From NCBI GenBank assembly GCA_031181585.1, contig JAPSKP010000017.1, positions 1 through 35,789 on the forward strand: a DNA stretch of 35,789 nucleotides, written 5' to 3'. Under the pieces are notes generated by a model, which had not been told where the DNA came from, did not search any database, and saw nothing but the letters and a program-made list of their open reading frames with translations. Shown here piece after piece: positions 25,601-32,918 of the stretch (its first letter is position 1; each line of letters starts with the position of its first letter). Origin of the DNA: Lysinibacillus sp. GTDB taxonomy: Bacteria; Bacillota; Bacilli; Bacillales_A; Planococcaceae. The position numbers and the translations under genes were made by a program.

Positions 25601-26088
25601 TTGAAGAATATTCAAGAACAGCCAATCAGTTTGGTGACATCTCTGTTCTCGATACACCGACATTCTTATATGGCCTGAAACTTGGTGAGGAAATTGAAGT
25701 GGAAATCGAGAAAGGGAAGACGTTGATCGTCAAGCTTGTATCCATTGGTGAGCCGCAGCATGATGGCACACGTGTCATGTACTTTGAACTCAACGGACAA
25801 TCTCGGGAACTAGTCATTCAGGATATGACAGTAGAAGTAGACGGCAGTCTATCATTGAAGGCTGATCCTTCCAACCCAAATCAAATTGGGGCGACAATGC
25901 CGGGTACTGTACTGAAAGTAGTTGTATCAAAAGGCAGCCCAGTTAAACGTGGGGATCATTTATTGATCACAGAGGCAATGAAGATGGAAACAACTGTCCA
26001 GGCACCAAAAGATGGAATTGTTAAGGAAGTTTATGCTTCAGCAGGCGATGCTATCTCAACAGGTGATCTATTAATTGAATTAACATAA
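22654..26088 (+). CDS. pycA: Pyruvate carboxylase
   Basis: Biotin enzyme that makes oxaloacetate from pyruvate and bicarbonate, refilling the TCA cycle. The 1144 residues carry all domains in order: biotin carboxylase (ATP-grasp GGGGRGMR at 165-172), carboxyltransferase with DTTFRDAHQSLLATRVR from residue 536, the central allosteric region, and biotinyl domain with EAMKMET, Lys1110 being biotinylated. ATG 22654 follows GAGGAGA. Ends in a shared hairpin with ctaA. Fits the pyruvate theme of cstA/lrgAB upstream, though those are not linked in transcription. Confidence 0.98.
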   Translation: MKEIKKVLVANRGEIAIRIFRACTELHLETVAIYSREDSGAFHRYKADEAYLVGEGKKPIDAYLDIEGILDIAKDAGVDAIHPGYGFLSENVEFARRCEEEGIIFIGPTSKHLDMFGDKVKAREQAISASIPVIPGTDGPVSSLQEVEAFGENYGYPIMIKAALGGGGRGMRMVQSKEELASAYERAKSEAKAAFGSDEVYVEKCIVKPKHIEVQIIGDAAGNIVHLYERDCSIQRRHQKVVEIAPSNSISNDLRNRICDAAVKLMKNVGYMNAGTVEFLVAGDDFYFIEVNPRIQVEHTITEMITGIDIVHAQIKVAAGHTLHSPEINIPAQDKIPLFGYAIQSRVTTEDPKNDFMPDTGKLMVYRSSGGFGVRLDAGNGFQGAVVTPYYDSLLVKISTWGMTFNEAAAKMNRNLREFRIRGVKTNIPFLENVVLHEKFLTGEFDTSFIDTTPELFEFPERKDRGTKLLSYIGNVTLNGFPGVEKRTKPIFVQPEQPKVDLLTPSPSGTKQILDERGAEGLIEWIRNQEDVLLTDTTFRDAHQSLLATRVRSHDMFEIADATSRLMHNYFSLEMWGGATFDVAYRFLKEDPWARLEKLRKQVPNVLFQMLLRGANAVGYTNYPDNLIREFIKESAASGIDVFRIFDSLNWIKGMEVAIDEARNTGKIAEAAICYTGDILDDTRAKYTVNYYKEMARELENAGAHILAIKDMAGLLKPEAAYRLISELKDATNLPVHLHTHDTSGNGIYLYAKAIEAGVDIIDTALGSMAGLTSQPSANSLYYAMKGSKREVRADIDSLEKLSYYWEDVRKYYMDFESGMNAPHSEIYVHEMPGGQYSNLQQQAKAVGLGDRWDEVKVMYSRVNMLFGDIVKVTPSSKVVGDMALFMVQNDLDEENIYERGLSIDFPESVIEFFQGYLGQPHGGFPEKLQQVVLKDREAISVRPGELLEPVDFEKLAAELEEKLECQPTKQDLLAYALYPKVFEEYSRTANQFGDISVLDTPTFLYGLKLGEEIEVEIEKGKTLIVKLVSIGEPQHDGTRVMYFELNGQSRELVIQDMTVEVDGSLSLKADPSNPNQIGATMPGTVLKVVVSKGSPVKRGDHLLITEAMKMETTVQAPKDGIVKEVYASAGDAISTGDLLIELT

Positions 26089-26124
26089 AAATAGAGTGCG
26101 AGGAAACCCTCGCACTCTATTTTT
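26087..26124. terminator. Bidirectional terminator pycA / ctaA
   Basis: A perfect 17-base stem: AAAAATAGAGTGCGAGG (26087-26103) with its complement (26108-26124), 4-base loop. It contains part of both stop codons (pycA TAA 26086-26088, ctaA TAG 26119-26117), an unusually compact shared arrangement. Confidence 0.93.
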
Positions 26125-27034
26125 GATTTTGATTGCTTCGATATACAAGTAAGATCATATAGCAGAATAAGCCGAACAATAAAGAAATTAATAAAGAGTG
26201 CAGTAGCGCCACGACTAAATTCAGCTTTGTCAAAACGACTAGCATACCTGCTAATACTTGCAGGATGACAATGATAAAGGCAATAATCCAGCCCCAGTAA
26301 ATGACGCGTTGCTCTTTATAGTTTTTCACAACATGCCAAGTAATAGCAGCAATCCAAAGGAAAATGACCAATACTGCTAATCGATGTCCCATTTGCACCC
26401 ATTCATACATATTGTATGGAAGAGCGAACGGTTCATTATTTCGGCAGAACGGCCAGTCGGGACAAACAAGGCTGGCATCTGTATGCCGTACAAGTGCGCC
26501 TGTATAGACGACAAGGTAAGAATAAATTGTGACTCCAATGATATGCCATTTTAATTTCCTGTCGATAAATACGTTATCAGCGTCAAACTTTTGATCGACT
26601 TCAAATACAATGAGAGCCAATAATAAAACAGCAGTAAAAGAAATGAGCGAGATTCCGAAATGCAGAGCTAAAATGAAATCTCCTTGTCCCCATAAAACTT
26701 GGGCAGCTCCTATTAATGCTTGTAATACAAGAAAGAAGATTGCGTTAAAGCCCAGGAACTTCACTTCTTTAATATGACCGAGTGTACGCCATGTCCAAAA
26801 CACTAAAGCTACAATGAAAAGTGATACTACGCCTGTCACGAGCCGGTGTGAAAATTCGATTAAAACCTCAGTCGTAATTTCCTGAGGAATAAGCGACCCG
26901 TTACAATCAGGCCAGTTGCGTCCGCAGCCAAGGCCGCTGTCAGTTTTTGTTACGAGCGCCCCGCCTATCAGGATGAACAACATACCGATTGTTGCTGCTA
27001 CGGCAAGCCATTTCAAATATTTATTACGTTGCAT
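26117..27034 (-). CDS. ctaA: Heme A synthase CtaA
   Basis: Oxidises the methyl group of heme O to a formyl, giving heme A for cytochrome aa3/caa3. A 305-residue membrane protein with about eight hydrophobic segments. Heme-ligand histidines are visible in EFSHRLVTG (about residue 60), LHFGISLISF (about 125), MGHRLAVL and the C-terminal LLHSLLIS; a Cys pair CGRNWPDC (about 37-44) and CPDWPFC (about 191-197) marks the usual extracellular loops. ATG 27034 follows AGGTGG. Divergent from the ctaCDEF genes; own promoter and ResD-like boxes upstream. Confidence 0.95.
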   Translation of the reverse strand: MQRNKYLKWLAVAATIGMLFILIGGALVTKTDSGLGCGRNWPDCNGSLIPQEITTEVLIEFSHRLVTGVVSLFIVALVFWTWRTLGHIKEVKFLGFNAIFFLVLQALIGAAQVLWGQGDFILALHFGISLISFTAVLLLALIVFEVDQKFDADNVFIDRKLKWHIIGVTIYSYLVVYTGALVRHTDASLVCPDWPFCRNNEPFALPYNMYEWVQMGHRLAVLVIFLWIAAITWHVVKNYKEQRVIYWGWIIAFIIVILQVLAGMLVVLTKLNLVVALLHSLLISLLFGLFCYMILLVYRSNQNQK

Positions 27035-27093
27035 GATAATGTGCCACCTACTTCTGATTTCAACATCGCTCCTAAAAGCGTCTCTAGTTTAAG

Positions 27094-27122
27094 ATGATAG
27101 CGAATAAACTAGTAAAAGACAA
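27094..27122 (-). promoter_or_regulatory. SigA promoter of ctaA
   Basis: Minus strand: TTGTCT (27122-27117), 17-base spacer, TATCAT (27099-27094), about 60 bases before the ATG. Confidence 0.6.
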
Positions 27123-27158
27123 CTTCAAACAGAAATCCCTTTTTATAAGAGGCTTCCA

Positions 27159-27200
27159 TTTCACAAATTGTTCATAAATTCGTACCCGTACCTTCACAAA
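27159..27200 (-). promoter_or_regulatory. ResD-like box cluster upstream of ctaA
   Basis: On the minus strand TTTGTGAAG (27200-27192), TTTATGAAC (27178-27170) and TTTGTGAAA (27167-27159) match the ResD box TTTGTGAAT at 8, 7 and 8 of 9. They are spaced 22 and 11 bases apart, close to whole helical turns, and lie 37 bases above the -35. ResD controls ctaA in B. subtilis, so this fits. Confidence 0.55.
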
Positions 27201-27370
27201 TGTTTTGGAAAAATCGATTACTATATATATGTTGTTTTTCCTCGAATTGGGTTTCCTTGGTTTTCACCAAACTTTCATTGAAATTTGTTTAAACGTCTAG
27301 AAATCACAGACAAATTTCGATATAGTTAGTGTTAGCGGAATATGCTTACAAAAATGAAAGGAGGGGCATA

Positions 27371-27433
27371 GTGTCAGTTGAGCCGTTTATTAACGGCAAT
27401 GGAAAACTGAACTGCAAACGGCATTTTGTGTAA
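27371..27433 (+). CDS. Possible 20-residue leader peptide
   Basis: GTG 27371 follows AAAGGAGGGG with GGAGG exactly six bases away, one of the best ribosome sites in the window. It opens 20 codons to TAA 27431-27433. The ORF lies over two competing hairpins (see finding). It is 485 bases upstream of ctaC on the same strand. It may be a regulatory leader peptide, or the surviving start of a lost gene (the usual ctaB would sit here), though the codons do not resemble CtaB. Confidence 0.4.
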   Translation: MSVEPFINGNGKLNCKRHFV

Positions 27434-27918
27434 ACGATCATCAATCTGCAATTATAGATTGGAACCGATTTATTCTAATTTGGTGAAACCCTTTACATAA
27501 TTGTGGTTAGCTTTTCAGCAGAAAAGGTATTTCGTGCATCTAGAATGTTAAAAATACCAATTATGAATTGACATGAACCCATGCGAACCGTTTTGTAAGT
27601 GAAATTTTGTTATTTGCGGCGAGGTGCCGACATGTGAAGACTAGCGCGTATAGTTCTTATAGCTGGAGGCGTTCGACAAAGAAAACTACAGGAATGGCTG
27701 CTGCCAGCTATTCACAGCTTTAGATGAAGGAACCGGAGTTGGACAAACTTTGTTCATTTATTATATAAGTGAATGAAGGATGTGCTATTAAGATAGTTCT
27801 TTCAATGATAAGCTAAAGGTAGGAATTCTTTCTTAAATGGCAAGAATTCACATAGAACTAAACCACAGTCCTGGTTGCACATGAAAATACAACAAAGAAA
27901 GAGGGGTTTTATTAAGCT
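27434..27918 (+). other. Long structured region before ctaC
   Basis: No gene on either strand. Pairing elements seen: ATAGCTGG (27659-27666)/CCAGCTAT (27704-27711); GAATTCTT (27823-27830)/AAGAATTC (27842-27849) enclosed by TAGTTCT (27794-27800)/AGAACTA (27854-27860); and near-palindrome GGACAAACTTTGTTC. A -35-like TTGACA at 27568-27573 has no good -10 (TTTTGT). No ctaB (heme O synthase) gene or remnant is seen, though B. subtilis has it here. Confidence 0.5.
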
Positions 27919-28983
27919 ATGATGAAAGGGCTTAAAAAATGGCGTCTATTTGCATTGCTATCAGCGTTAACTGTTTTCCTTTCTGCTTGTGGTGAAGAAT
28001 ACATCTCTACACTCAAGCCATCTGGTCCTGTAGGGCAAGAGCAGTTAAATATTTTAATTTTATCAGTAATCATTATGGCGTTAGTAGTTGTCGTTGTTTC
28101 AGTTATCTATTTACTTGCTTTTATTAAATTCCGCCGTTCTAAAGTAGGCGAAGATTTCATGCCTAAACAAGTAGAGGGTAGTCATACTCTTGAAGTAATC
28201 TGGACAGTTATTCCAATCGTGTTACTTTTAATCTTAGCTGTTCCTACATTAACAGCCACTTATAAATTTGCAGATGTTGCTGCAATGGATCAAGTGGATG
28301 AAGAAGGAAACAAAAATGCACTTACTGTGAACGTAACTGCAAAATTATACTGGTGGGAGTTCGAATATCCGGACCTAGGAATCATCACTGCTCAAGAGCT
28401 TGTTGTTCCCACTGGAGAAAAAGTATACTTCAACCTGCTAGCTGCTGACGTAAAGCACTCATTCTGGATTCCAGCTGTAGGCGGTAAGATGGATACAAAC
28501 GTAGATAACTTAAACAAATTCTATCTACAGTTTGATGAAGAATCTGAAGGCTTAAAAGATGGCGTATTTTATGGTAAATGTGCTGAACTATGTGGTCCTT
28601 CACACGCTTTAATGGATTTCAAAGTAAAAACTTTAGATCCTGAAGCATTCGATACATGGGTAGCAGCAATGCAGGCTACTGAAGGCAATGTTGCAGACCA
28701 GAACTCATCAGACGCTGGGGAAGCGGCATTCGCGAACAGCTGCTTAGGCTGTCACGCAGTATCAGCTGTTTCAGGTGCAGGTGTTGGACCAAACTTAACT
28801 GCTTTCGGTGACCGTAACCGTGTAGCTGGGTTCTTGGAACACACTACTGAAGAAACAACTAACTGGATCATGGATCCTGAATATTACAAACCAGGCAACT
28901 TAATGACTGGTAAATACTCAGTGACAGAAGAAGAAGCGCAAGCAATCGCTGAGTACTTAATGACATTATCTGTTGAAGACTAA
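27919..28983 (+). CDS. ctaC: Cytochrome caa3 oxidase subunit II (CuA and cytochrome c)
   Basis: Takes electrons from cytochrome c into the caa3 oxidase. A 354-residue lipoprotein: signal peptide with lipobox LSAC, Cys24. Two membrane spans (about 43-70 and 92-112) are followed by the cupredoxin domain with CuA ligands His180, Cys221, Glu223, Cys225, His229, Met232, then a fused cytochrome c domain with CLGCH (Cys275, Cys278, His279) and Met329 as probable sixth ligand. So the enzyme is the caa3 type. ATG 27919 (a second ATG follows) behind GAGGGG at a rather long 13 bases. First gene of ctaCDEF. Confidence 0.97.
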   Translation: MMKGLKKWRLFALLSALTVFLSACGEEYISTLKPSGPVGQEQLNILILSVIIMALVVVVVSVIYLLAFIKFRRSKVGEDFMPKQVEGSHTLEVIWTVIPIVLLLILAVPTLTATYKFADVAAMDQVDEEGNKNALTVNVTAKLYWWEFEYPDLGIITAQELVVPTGEKVYFNLLAADVKHSFWIPAVGGKMDTNVDNLNKFYLQFDEESEGLKDGVFYGKCAELCGPSHALMDFKVKTLDPEAFDTWVAAMQATEGNVADQNSSDAGEAAFANSCLGCHAVSAVSGAGVGPNLTAFGDRNRVAGFLEHTTEETTNWIMDPEYYKPGNLMTGKYSVTEEEAQAIAEYLMTLSVED

Positions 28984-29020
28984 TTCACACTAGATAGAAA
29001 CTTTGAAGGAGGTTAAAGTT

Positions 29021-30952
29021 GTGAGCTCTGTCGCTAAGAAAAAGGGCTTCGGGGGACATATTTGGGACTACTTAACGACTGTCGATCATAAGAAAATCGC
29101 CATTCTTTATTTAGCTGCCGGTACACTGTTCTTCGCCATTGCTGGATTTGAAGCGCTATTAATACGTGTTCAATTGATGATTCCGAATAACGATTTCATC
29201 TCAGCAGGCCTATTTAACGAATTATTAACAATGCACGGTACGACAATGCTATTCTTAGCAGCGACACCGTTACTATTTGCCTTTATGAATGCGATCGTTC
29301 CGCTACAAATTGGAGCACGTGACGTTGCATTCCCGTTCCTTAACGCACTTGGATTCTGGTTATTCTTCTTTGGTGCGGTATTCCTTCACCTTTCATTCTT
29401 CCTTGGTGGAGGTCCTGACGCAGGATGGACATCTTACGCGTCGTTATCTTTATACTCGCCTGGACATGGTATTGACTTCTATGTATTAGGTTTACAAATC
29501 TCTGGTGCTGGTACATTAATTTCCGGTATCAACTTCATCGTAACAATCATTACGATGCGTGCACCTGGTATGACGTTCATGCGTATGCCACTATTCACTT
29601 GGACTTCTTTAGTTTCAAGTACATTAATTTTATTTGCGTTTCCTCCTCTTACAGTAGGTTTATTCCTAATGTTAGTGGATCGTATGTTTGGAGCAAACTT
29701 CTTCGACCATACAATGGGTGGTAACACAATTATTTGGGAGCACTTATTCTGGATTTTCGGTCACCCTGAGGTATATATCTTAGTGTTACCAGCGTTTGGT
29801 TTATTCTCGGAGATTATTCCGGTATTTGCTCGTAAACGTTTGTTCGGATACTCTTCAATGGTATTCGCAACAATCTTAATTGGTTTCTTAGGATTCATGG
29901 TTTGGGCTCACCATATGTTTACAACAGGTCTTGGTGCAACAGCCAATGCAATCTTCGCTGTAGCAACAATGGCGATCGCTGTACCAACAGGTATGAAAGT
30001 ATTCAACTGGATCCTGACTATTTGGGGCGGTTCCGTTAAAGTTACAGTACCAATGCTATATGCACTTGGTTTCATCCCGTCCTTCGTAGCAGGTGGTGTT
30101 ACAGGGGTTATGCAGGCAGCTGCTCCACTTGACTACCAATTACACGATTCTTACTTTATCGTAGCTCACTTCCACTACGTAATCGTAGGTGGTATCGTAA
30201 CTGCATTATTCGGTTCAGCACACTTCTACTGGCCGATTATGTTCAACCGTGCATTGAATGAGAAACTAGGAGTTCTTACTTTCTGGATCTTCTTCATCGG
30301 TTTCCATTTAACATTCTTTGTACAGCATTTCTTAGGTTTAATGGGTATGCCTCGTCGTGTATTCACTTACATGGCAGACCAAGGTTGGGATACATTCAAC
30401 TTCATCTCTTCAATCGGTGCATTAATGATGGGTGTTGGGGTAATCCTACTTGTAATTAACGTATTGATTTCAATTAAATCTGCACCACTTAACCGTCGCG
30501 ACTACTGGGGCGATGGACGTTCTCTTGAATGGGCGCTTGAAACTCCGCTTCCATTCTATAACTTTAAACAAACTCCACTTGTTCGTGGATATGATCCGTA
30601 TTGGATTGAGAAAGAAGAAGGCAATAAAGAGGGTATGGTTTATGCAGAGCCAATAGGCGATATCCATATGCCAAATAATTCAATTTTACCGTTCGTTATG
30701 TCAATCGGTACATTCGTTGCAGCGTTTGGTGCACTTTACAGTCCTTGGGGAGACCAAGCTAAAGCTGGTACTGCGGAAAGCGTATCACCGGGCTTATCAT
30801 TAGCATTATTGATCGGTGGTCTTGGCCTGACAATTGTATGTATGATTATCCGTTCCTTCAAGGATGATTTAGGCTACCACGTCCATAAGGAAGAGGTAGT
30901 ACAAATTGAGAAGGAACTTGCTGAATACCGTGCAAAAGGGGGTAAACGATAA
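29021..30952 (+). CDS. ctaD: Cytochrome caa3 oxidase subunit I
   Basis: Catalytic subunit with heme a and the heme a3-CuB site, reducing oxygen to water and pumping protons. 643 residues, about 14 membrane spans. Seen: TMHGTTMLFL near residue 70 (heme a His), FWIFGHPEVYILVLPAFG (CuB His and Tyr cross-link pair), WAHHMFTTG, and HFHYVIVGG with the heme ligands. The frame is open from 29003, but GTG 29021 lies eight bases after GAAGGAGG, which itself lies inside that extension, so the GTG is the start. The stop overlaps the next start (TAATG). Confidence 0.97.
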   Translation: MSSVAKKKGFGGHIWDYLTTVDHKKIAILYLAAGTLFFAIAGFEALLIRVQLMIPNNDFISAGLFNELLTMHGTTMLFLAATPLLFAFMNAIVPLQIGARDVAFPFLNALGFWLFFFGAVFLHLSFFLGGGPDAGWTSYASLSLYSPGHGIDFYVLGLQISGAGTLISGINFIVTIITMRAPGMTFMRMPLFTWTSLVSSTLILFAFPPLTVGLFLMLVDRMFGANFFDHTMGGNTIIWEHLFWIFGHPEVYILVLPAFGLFSEIIPVFARKRLFGYSSMVFATILIGFLGFMVWAHHMFTTGLGATANAIFAVATMAIAVPTGMKVFNWILTIWGGSVKVTVPMLYALGFIPSFVAGGVTGVMQAAAPLDYQLHDSYFIVAHFHYVIVGGIVTALFGSAHFYWPIMFNRALNEKLGVLTFWIFFIGFHLTFFVQHFLGLMGMPRRVFTYMADQGWDTFNFISSIGALMMGVGVILLVINVLISIKSAPLNRRDYWGDGRSLEWALETPLPFYNFKQTPLVRGYDPYWIEKEEGNKEGMVYAEPIGDIHMPNNSILPFVMSIGTFVAAFGALYSPWGDQAKAGTAESVSPGLSLALLIGGLGLTIVCMIIRSFKDDLGYHVHKEEVVQIEKELAEYRAKGGKR

Positions 30953-31578
30953 TGGACGTTAATCAAAAATTTACTCCTCAGAGCTGGCCGAAGCATGCTG
31001 AAACGGCTACAATGGAAGGGAAAAACAAATTCGTAGGTATTTGGATGTTCCTTGCATCCGATACAGTATTATTCGCCAGTGTATTTGCGACATACCTAGC
31101 GCTGAAGGATCAAGGTCCTGCAGGTATGGAATTCACTGCACAAGGTTTGTTTGAATTGCCATTGGCGTTTATGATGACGATGTTGTTATTAACATCTTCA
31201 TTAACTTCTGTTTATGCAATGTATCATATGAAGAACCATAATGCTAAAGGTGTCATTACTTGGATGGCAATTACTGTTCTTTTAGGTCTTGGCTTCTTGG
31301 CACTAGAAATCTATGAGTTCTATCATTATGTACACATTGGTTTTGGCTATACGCAATCAGCGTTCTCTTCAGCATTCTTCACGCTTGTAGGGACGCATGG
31401 TCTACACGTTGTCATTGGTTTAGTTTGGATTACAGGATTATTAATCCGTAATGCGAAGCGTGGATTAACTTTATACAACGCGCCGAAATTCTTTGCCGCA
31501 TCAATTTACTGGCACTTTATCGACGTTGTATGGGTATTCATCTTTACAGTAGTTTACTTGATGGGAGTGTTAGGATAA
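30952..31578 (+). CDS. ctaE: Cytochrome caa3 oxidase subunit III
   Basis: Structural and proton-entry-supporting subunit of the oxidase. 208 residues with five membrane spans. EGKNKFVGIWMFLASDTVLFASVFATYL (from residue about 23) and VGTHGLHVVIGLVWI, SIYWHFIDVVWVFIFTVVYL are hallmark COX3 segments. Start ATG 30952 shares one base with the ctaD stop, with GGGGG upstream; ctaF follows one base after the stop. Translation is presumably coupled throughout the operon. Confidence 0.96.
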   Translation: MDVNQKFTPQSWPKHAETATMEGKNKFVGIWMFLASDTVLFASVFATYLALKDQGPAGMEFTAQGLFELPLAFMMTMLLLTSSLTSVYAMYHMKNHNAKGVITWMAITVLLGLGFLALEIYEFYHYVHIGFGYTQSAFSSAFFTLVGTHGLHVVIGLVWITGLLIRNAKRGLTLYNAPKFFAASIYWHFIDVVWVFIFTVVYLMGVLG

Positions 31579-31579
31579 T

Positions 31580-31921
31580 ATGGCACACGATACTCATTTT
31601 GAAACTCGTTCTCAAGCCCAATACGAATATGACCGCGCTCAAAATGCGAAGCATATGCGTAAGCAAGTAACACAATTTGCGATTATGATTATGCTCACTT
31701 TTGTTGCCTTTGCAGCAGTAGTAGCAGATTTTTCACCGTACTTCATCAAGCCATTAATCCTTTTACTGGCAGGAGTACAAGTAGTGCAGCAGCTTTATTC
31801 TTTCATGCATATGGATGAAAAAGATGCGCCGCATATGGGTGTTATCCAATTCTTTATCTGGGGCGGCGGATTTATCGCCTTTACGTTCTTCGTAGCGTTC
31901 TTAACAATCATTTGGTGGTAA
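31580..31921 (+). CDS. ctaF: Cytochrome caa3 oxidase subunit IV
   Basis: Small accessory subunit of the oxidase, COX4_pro family; 113 residues with three membrane spans (about 30-50, 54-72, 83-108). The ending QFFIWGGGFIAFTFFVAFL and the HMDEKDAPHMG loop are typical. ATG 31580 is one base after ctaE. It ends the operon: a terminator follows directly and no ctaG (oxidase assembly) is found after it, unlike in B. subtilis. Confidence 0.93.
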   Translation: MAHDTHFETRSQAQYEYDRAQNAKHMRKQVTQFAIMIMLTFVAFAAVVADFSPYFIKPLILLLAGVQVVQQLYSFMHMDEKDAPHMGVIQFFIWGGGFIAFTFFVAFLTIIWW

Positions 31922-31932
31922 TTCCACTAAGA

Positions 31933-31966
31933 AACGTCTTCAGCGAAAGCTGGAGACGTTTTTTAT
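31933..31966 (+). terminator. Terminator of ctaCDEF
   Basis: AACGTCTTCAGC (31933-31944)/GCTGGAGACGTT (31949-31960), 4-base loop, six T. Confidence 0.93.
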
Positions 31967-32022
31967 ATAATAAAGTGTAAATTACAAATACATAATAAAT
32001 TCAGAATAAACCTTAAACCTAG

Positions 32023-32050
32023 TTGACTAATAGGGAATGTATAGTATACT
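32023..32050 (+). promoter_or_regulatory. SigA promoter of the sulfate operon
   Basis: TTGACT (32023-32028), 16-base spacer, TATACT (32045-32050). A leader of about 150 bases follows before cysH. Confidence 0.75.
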
Positions 32051-32142
32051 AATAATAAAGAAAATTCTCTCCTTTACATAAATGCTTCTTATCGTGTTCA
32101 AGGGGGAAGATTATACAATTGCTGACTAGAAAAACTAGAGGC

Positions 32143-32186
32143 GTTTTAATGCGGGCATGATGCGGGCGTTAAAGCGCCTTTTTATT
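32143..32186 (+). terminator. Leader terminator upstream of cysH
   Basis: GGCGTTTTAA (32142-32151) pairs with TTAAAGCGCC (32169-32178), one G-T pair, with a GC-rich loop holding a partial repeat GCGGGCATGATGCGGGC; TTTTTATTT follows. It ends about 15 bases before the cysH ribosome site, so it is an attenuator-style leader terminator. CTAG repeats just before it (GACTAG, AACTAG) could pair alternatively. No SAM riboswitch core is present. Confidence 0.65.
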
Positions 32187-32204
32187 TATATAGGGGGGAA
32201 AGAC

Positions 32205-32906
32205 ATGTTAACTTATTCTACCTGGCAAAAGCCTGAGCTGGAATTTGAAGTAGATGAAACCTACAAAGGAGCCCTAAATGTCCTAAAGTGGGCTTACGAA
32301 CATTATGGTGAGGAAATCGTTTATGCCTGCAGTTTTGGCATTGAGGGTATTGTGCTCATAGATTGTATTTCAAAAGTAAAGCCAGACGCTAAGATTGTCT
32401 TTTTAGATACGGACGTCCATTTTAAGGAAACATATGAAACAATCGAGCGGGTGAAAGCAAAGTATCCACAACTTCGTATTGAAATGAAAAAACCTGCTTT
32501 GACATTAGAAGAGCAAGCAGAAAAATACGGGGCTGCGCTTTGGGAACGTGACCCAAATCAATGCTGCAATATTCGGAAACTTGTTCCGCTTAATGAAACA
32601 TTAATAGGTTCAAAAGCTTGGATTTCTGGATTGCGTCGTGAACAGTCACCAACTCGTGCCAATGTGGAATTTATCAATTTGGATAAACGGTTTGAATCAA
32701 TTAAAGTATGTCCCCTTATCCATTGGACATGGAAGGATGTATGGAGATACGTCTCAAAGCACGATTTGCCATATAATCCGCTGCACGACAAAGGCTATCC
32801 AAGTATAGGCTGCGAAACATGTACAAAACCTGCCTTTACAATGGAAGACTTGCGCTCTGGACGCTGGTCAGGGCAAGGAAAAACGGAGTGCGGCCTGCAC
32901 GGCTAA
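32205..32906 (+). CDS. cysH: APS/PAPS reductase with [4Fe-4S] motif
   Basis: Reduces activated sulfate to sulfite. The 233 residues have the iron-sulfur Cys pattern CC (120-121) and CETC (203, 206), which marks the APS-reducing bacterial type, and the catalytic ECGLH with Cys229 near the end. ACSFGIEG (41-48) is the adenylate-binding loop. A frame extends upstream to 32157, but that would start inside the leader terminator; ATG 32205 behind GGGGGG is chosen. First gene of cysH-cysP-sat-cysC. An APS reductase together with an APS kinase is the usual Bacillus arrangement. Confidence 0.95.
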   Translation: MLTYSTWQKPELEFEVDETYKGALNVLKWAYEHYGEEIVYACSFGIEGIVLIDCISKVKPDAKIVFLDTDVHFKETYETIERVKAKYPQLRIEMKKPALTLEEQAEKYGAALWERDPNQCCNIRKLVPLNETLIGSKAWISGLRREQSPTRANVEFINLDKRFESIKVCPLIHWTWKDVWRYVSKHDLPYNPLHDKGYPSIGCETCTKPAFTMEDLRSGRWSGQGKTECGLHG

Positions 32907-32918
32907 AGGAGGGTTTCT

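Noticed and set aside
27035..27918. ctaB hidden in the ctaA-ctaC gap
   Set aside because: No frame of useful length on either strand and no prenyltransferase motif could be seen.
32051..32204. SAM (S-box) riboswitch before cysH
   Set aside because: Only an initial TTCTTATC resembles it; the conserved core and closing GATAAGA strand are missing.
32157..32204. Longer N-terminus for cysH from 32157
   Set aside because: It would begin inside the leader terminator, without a ribosome site; ATG 32205 has a strong one.
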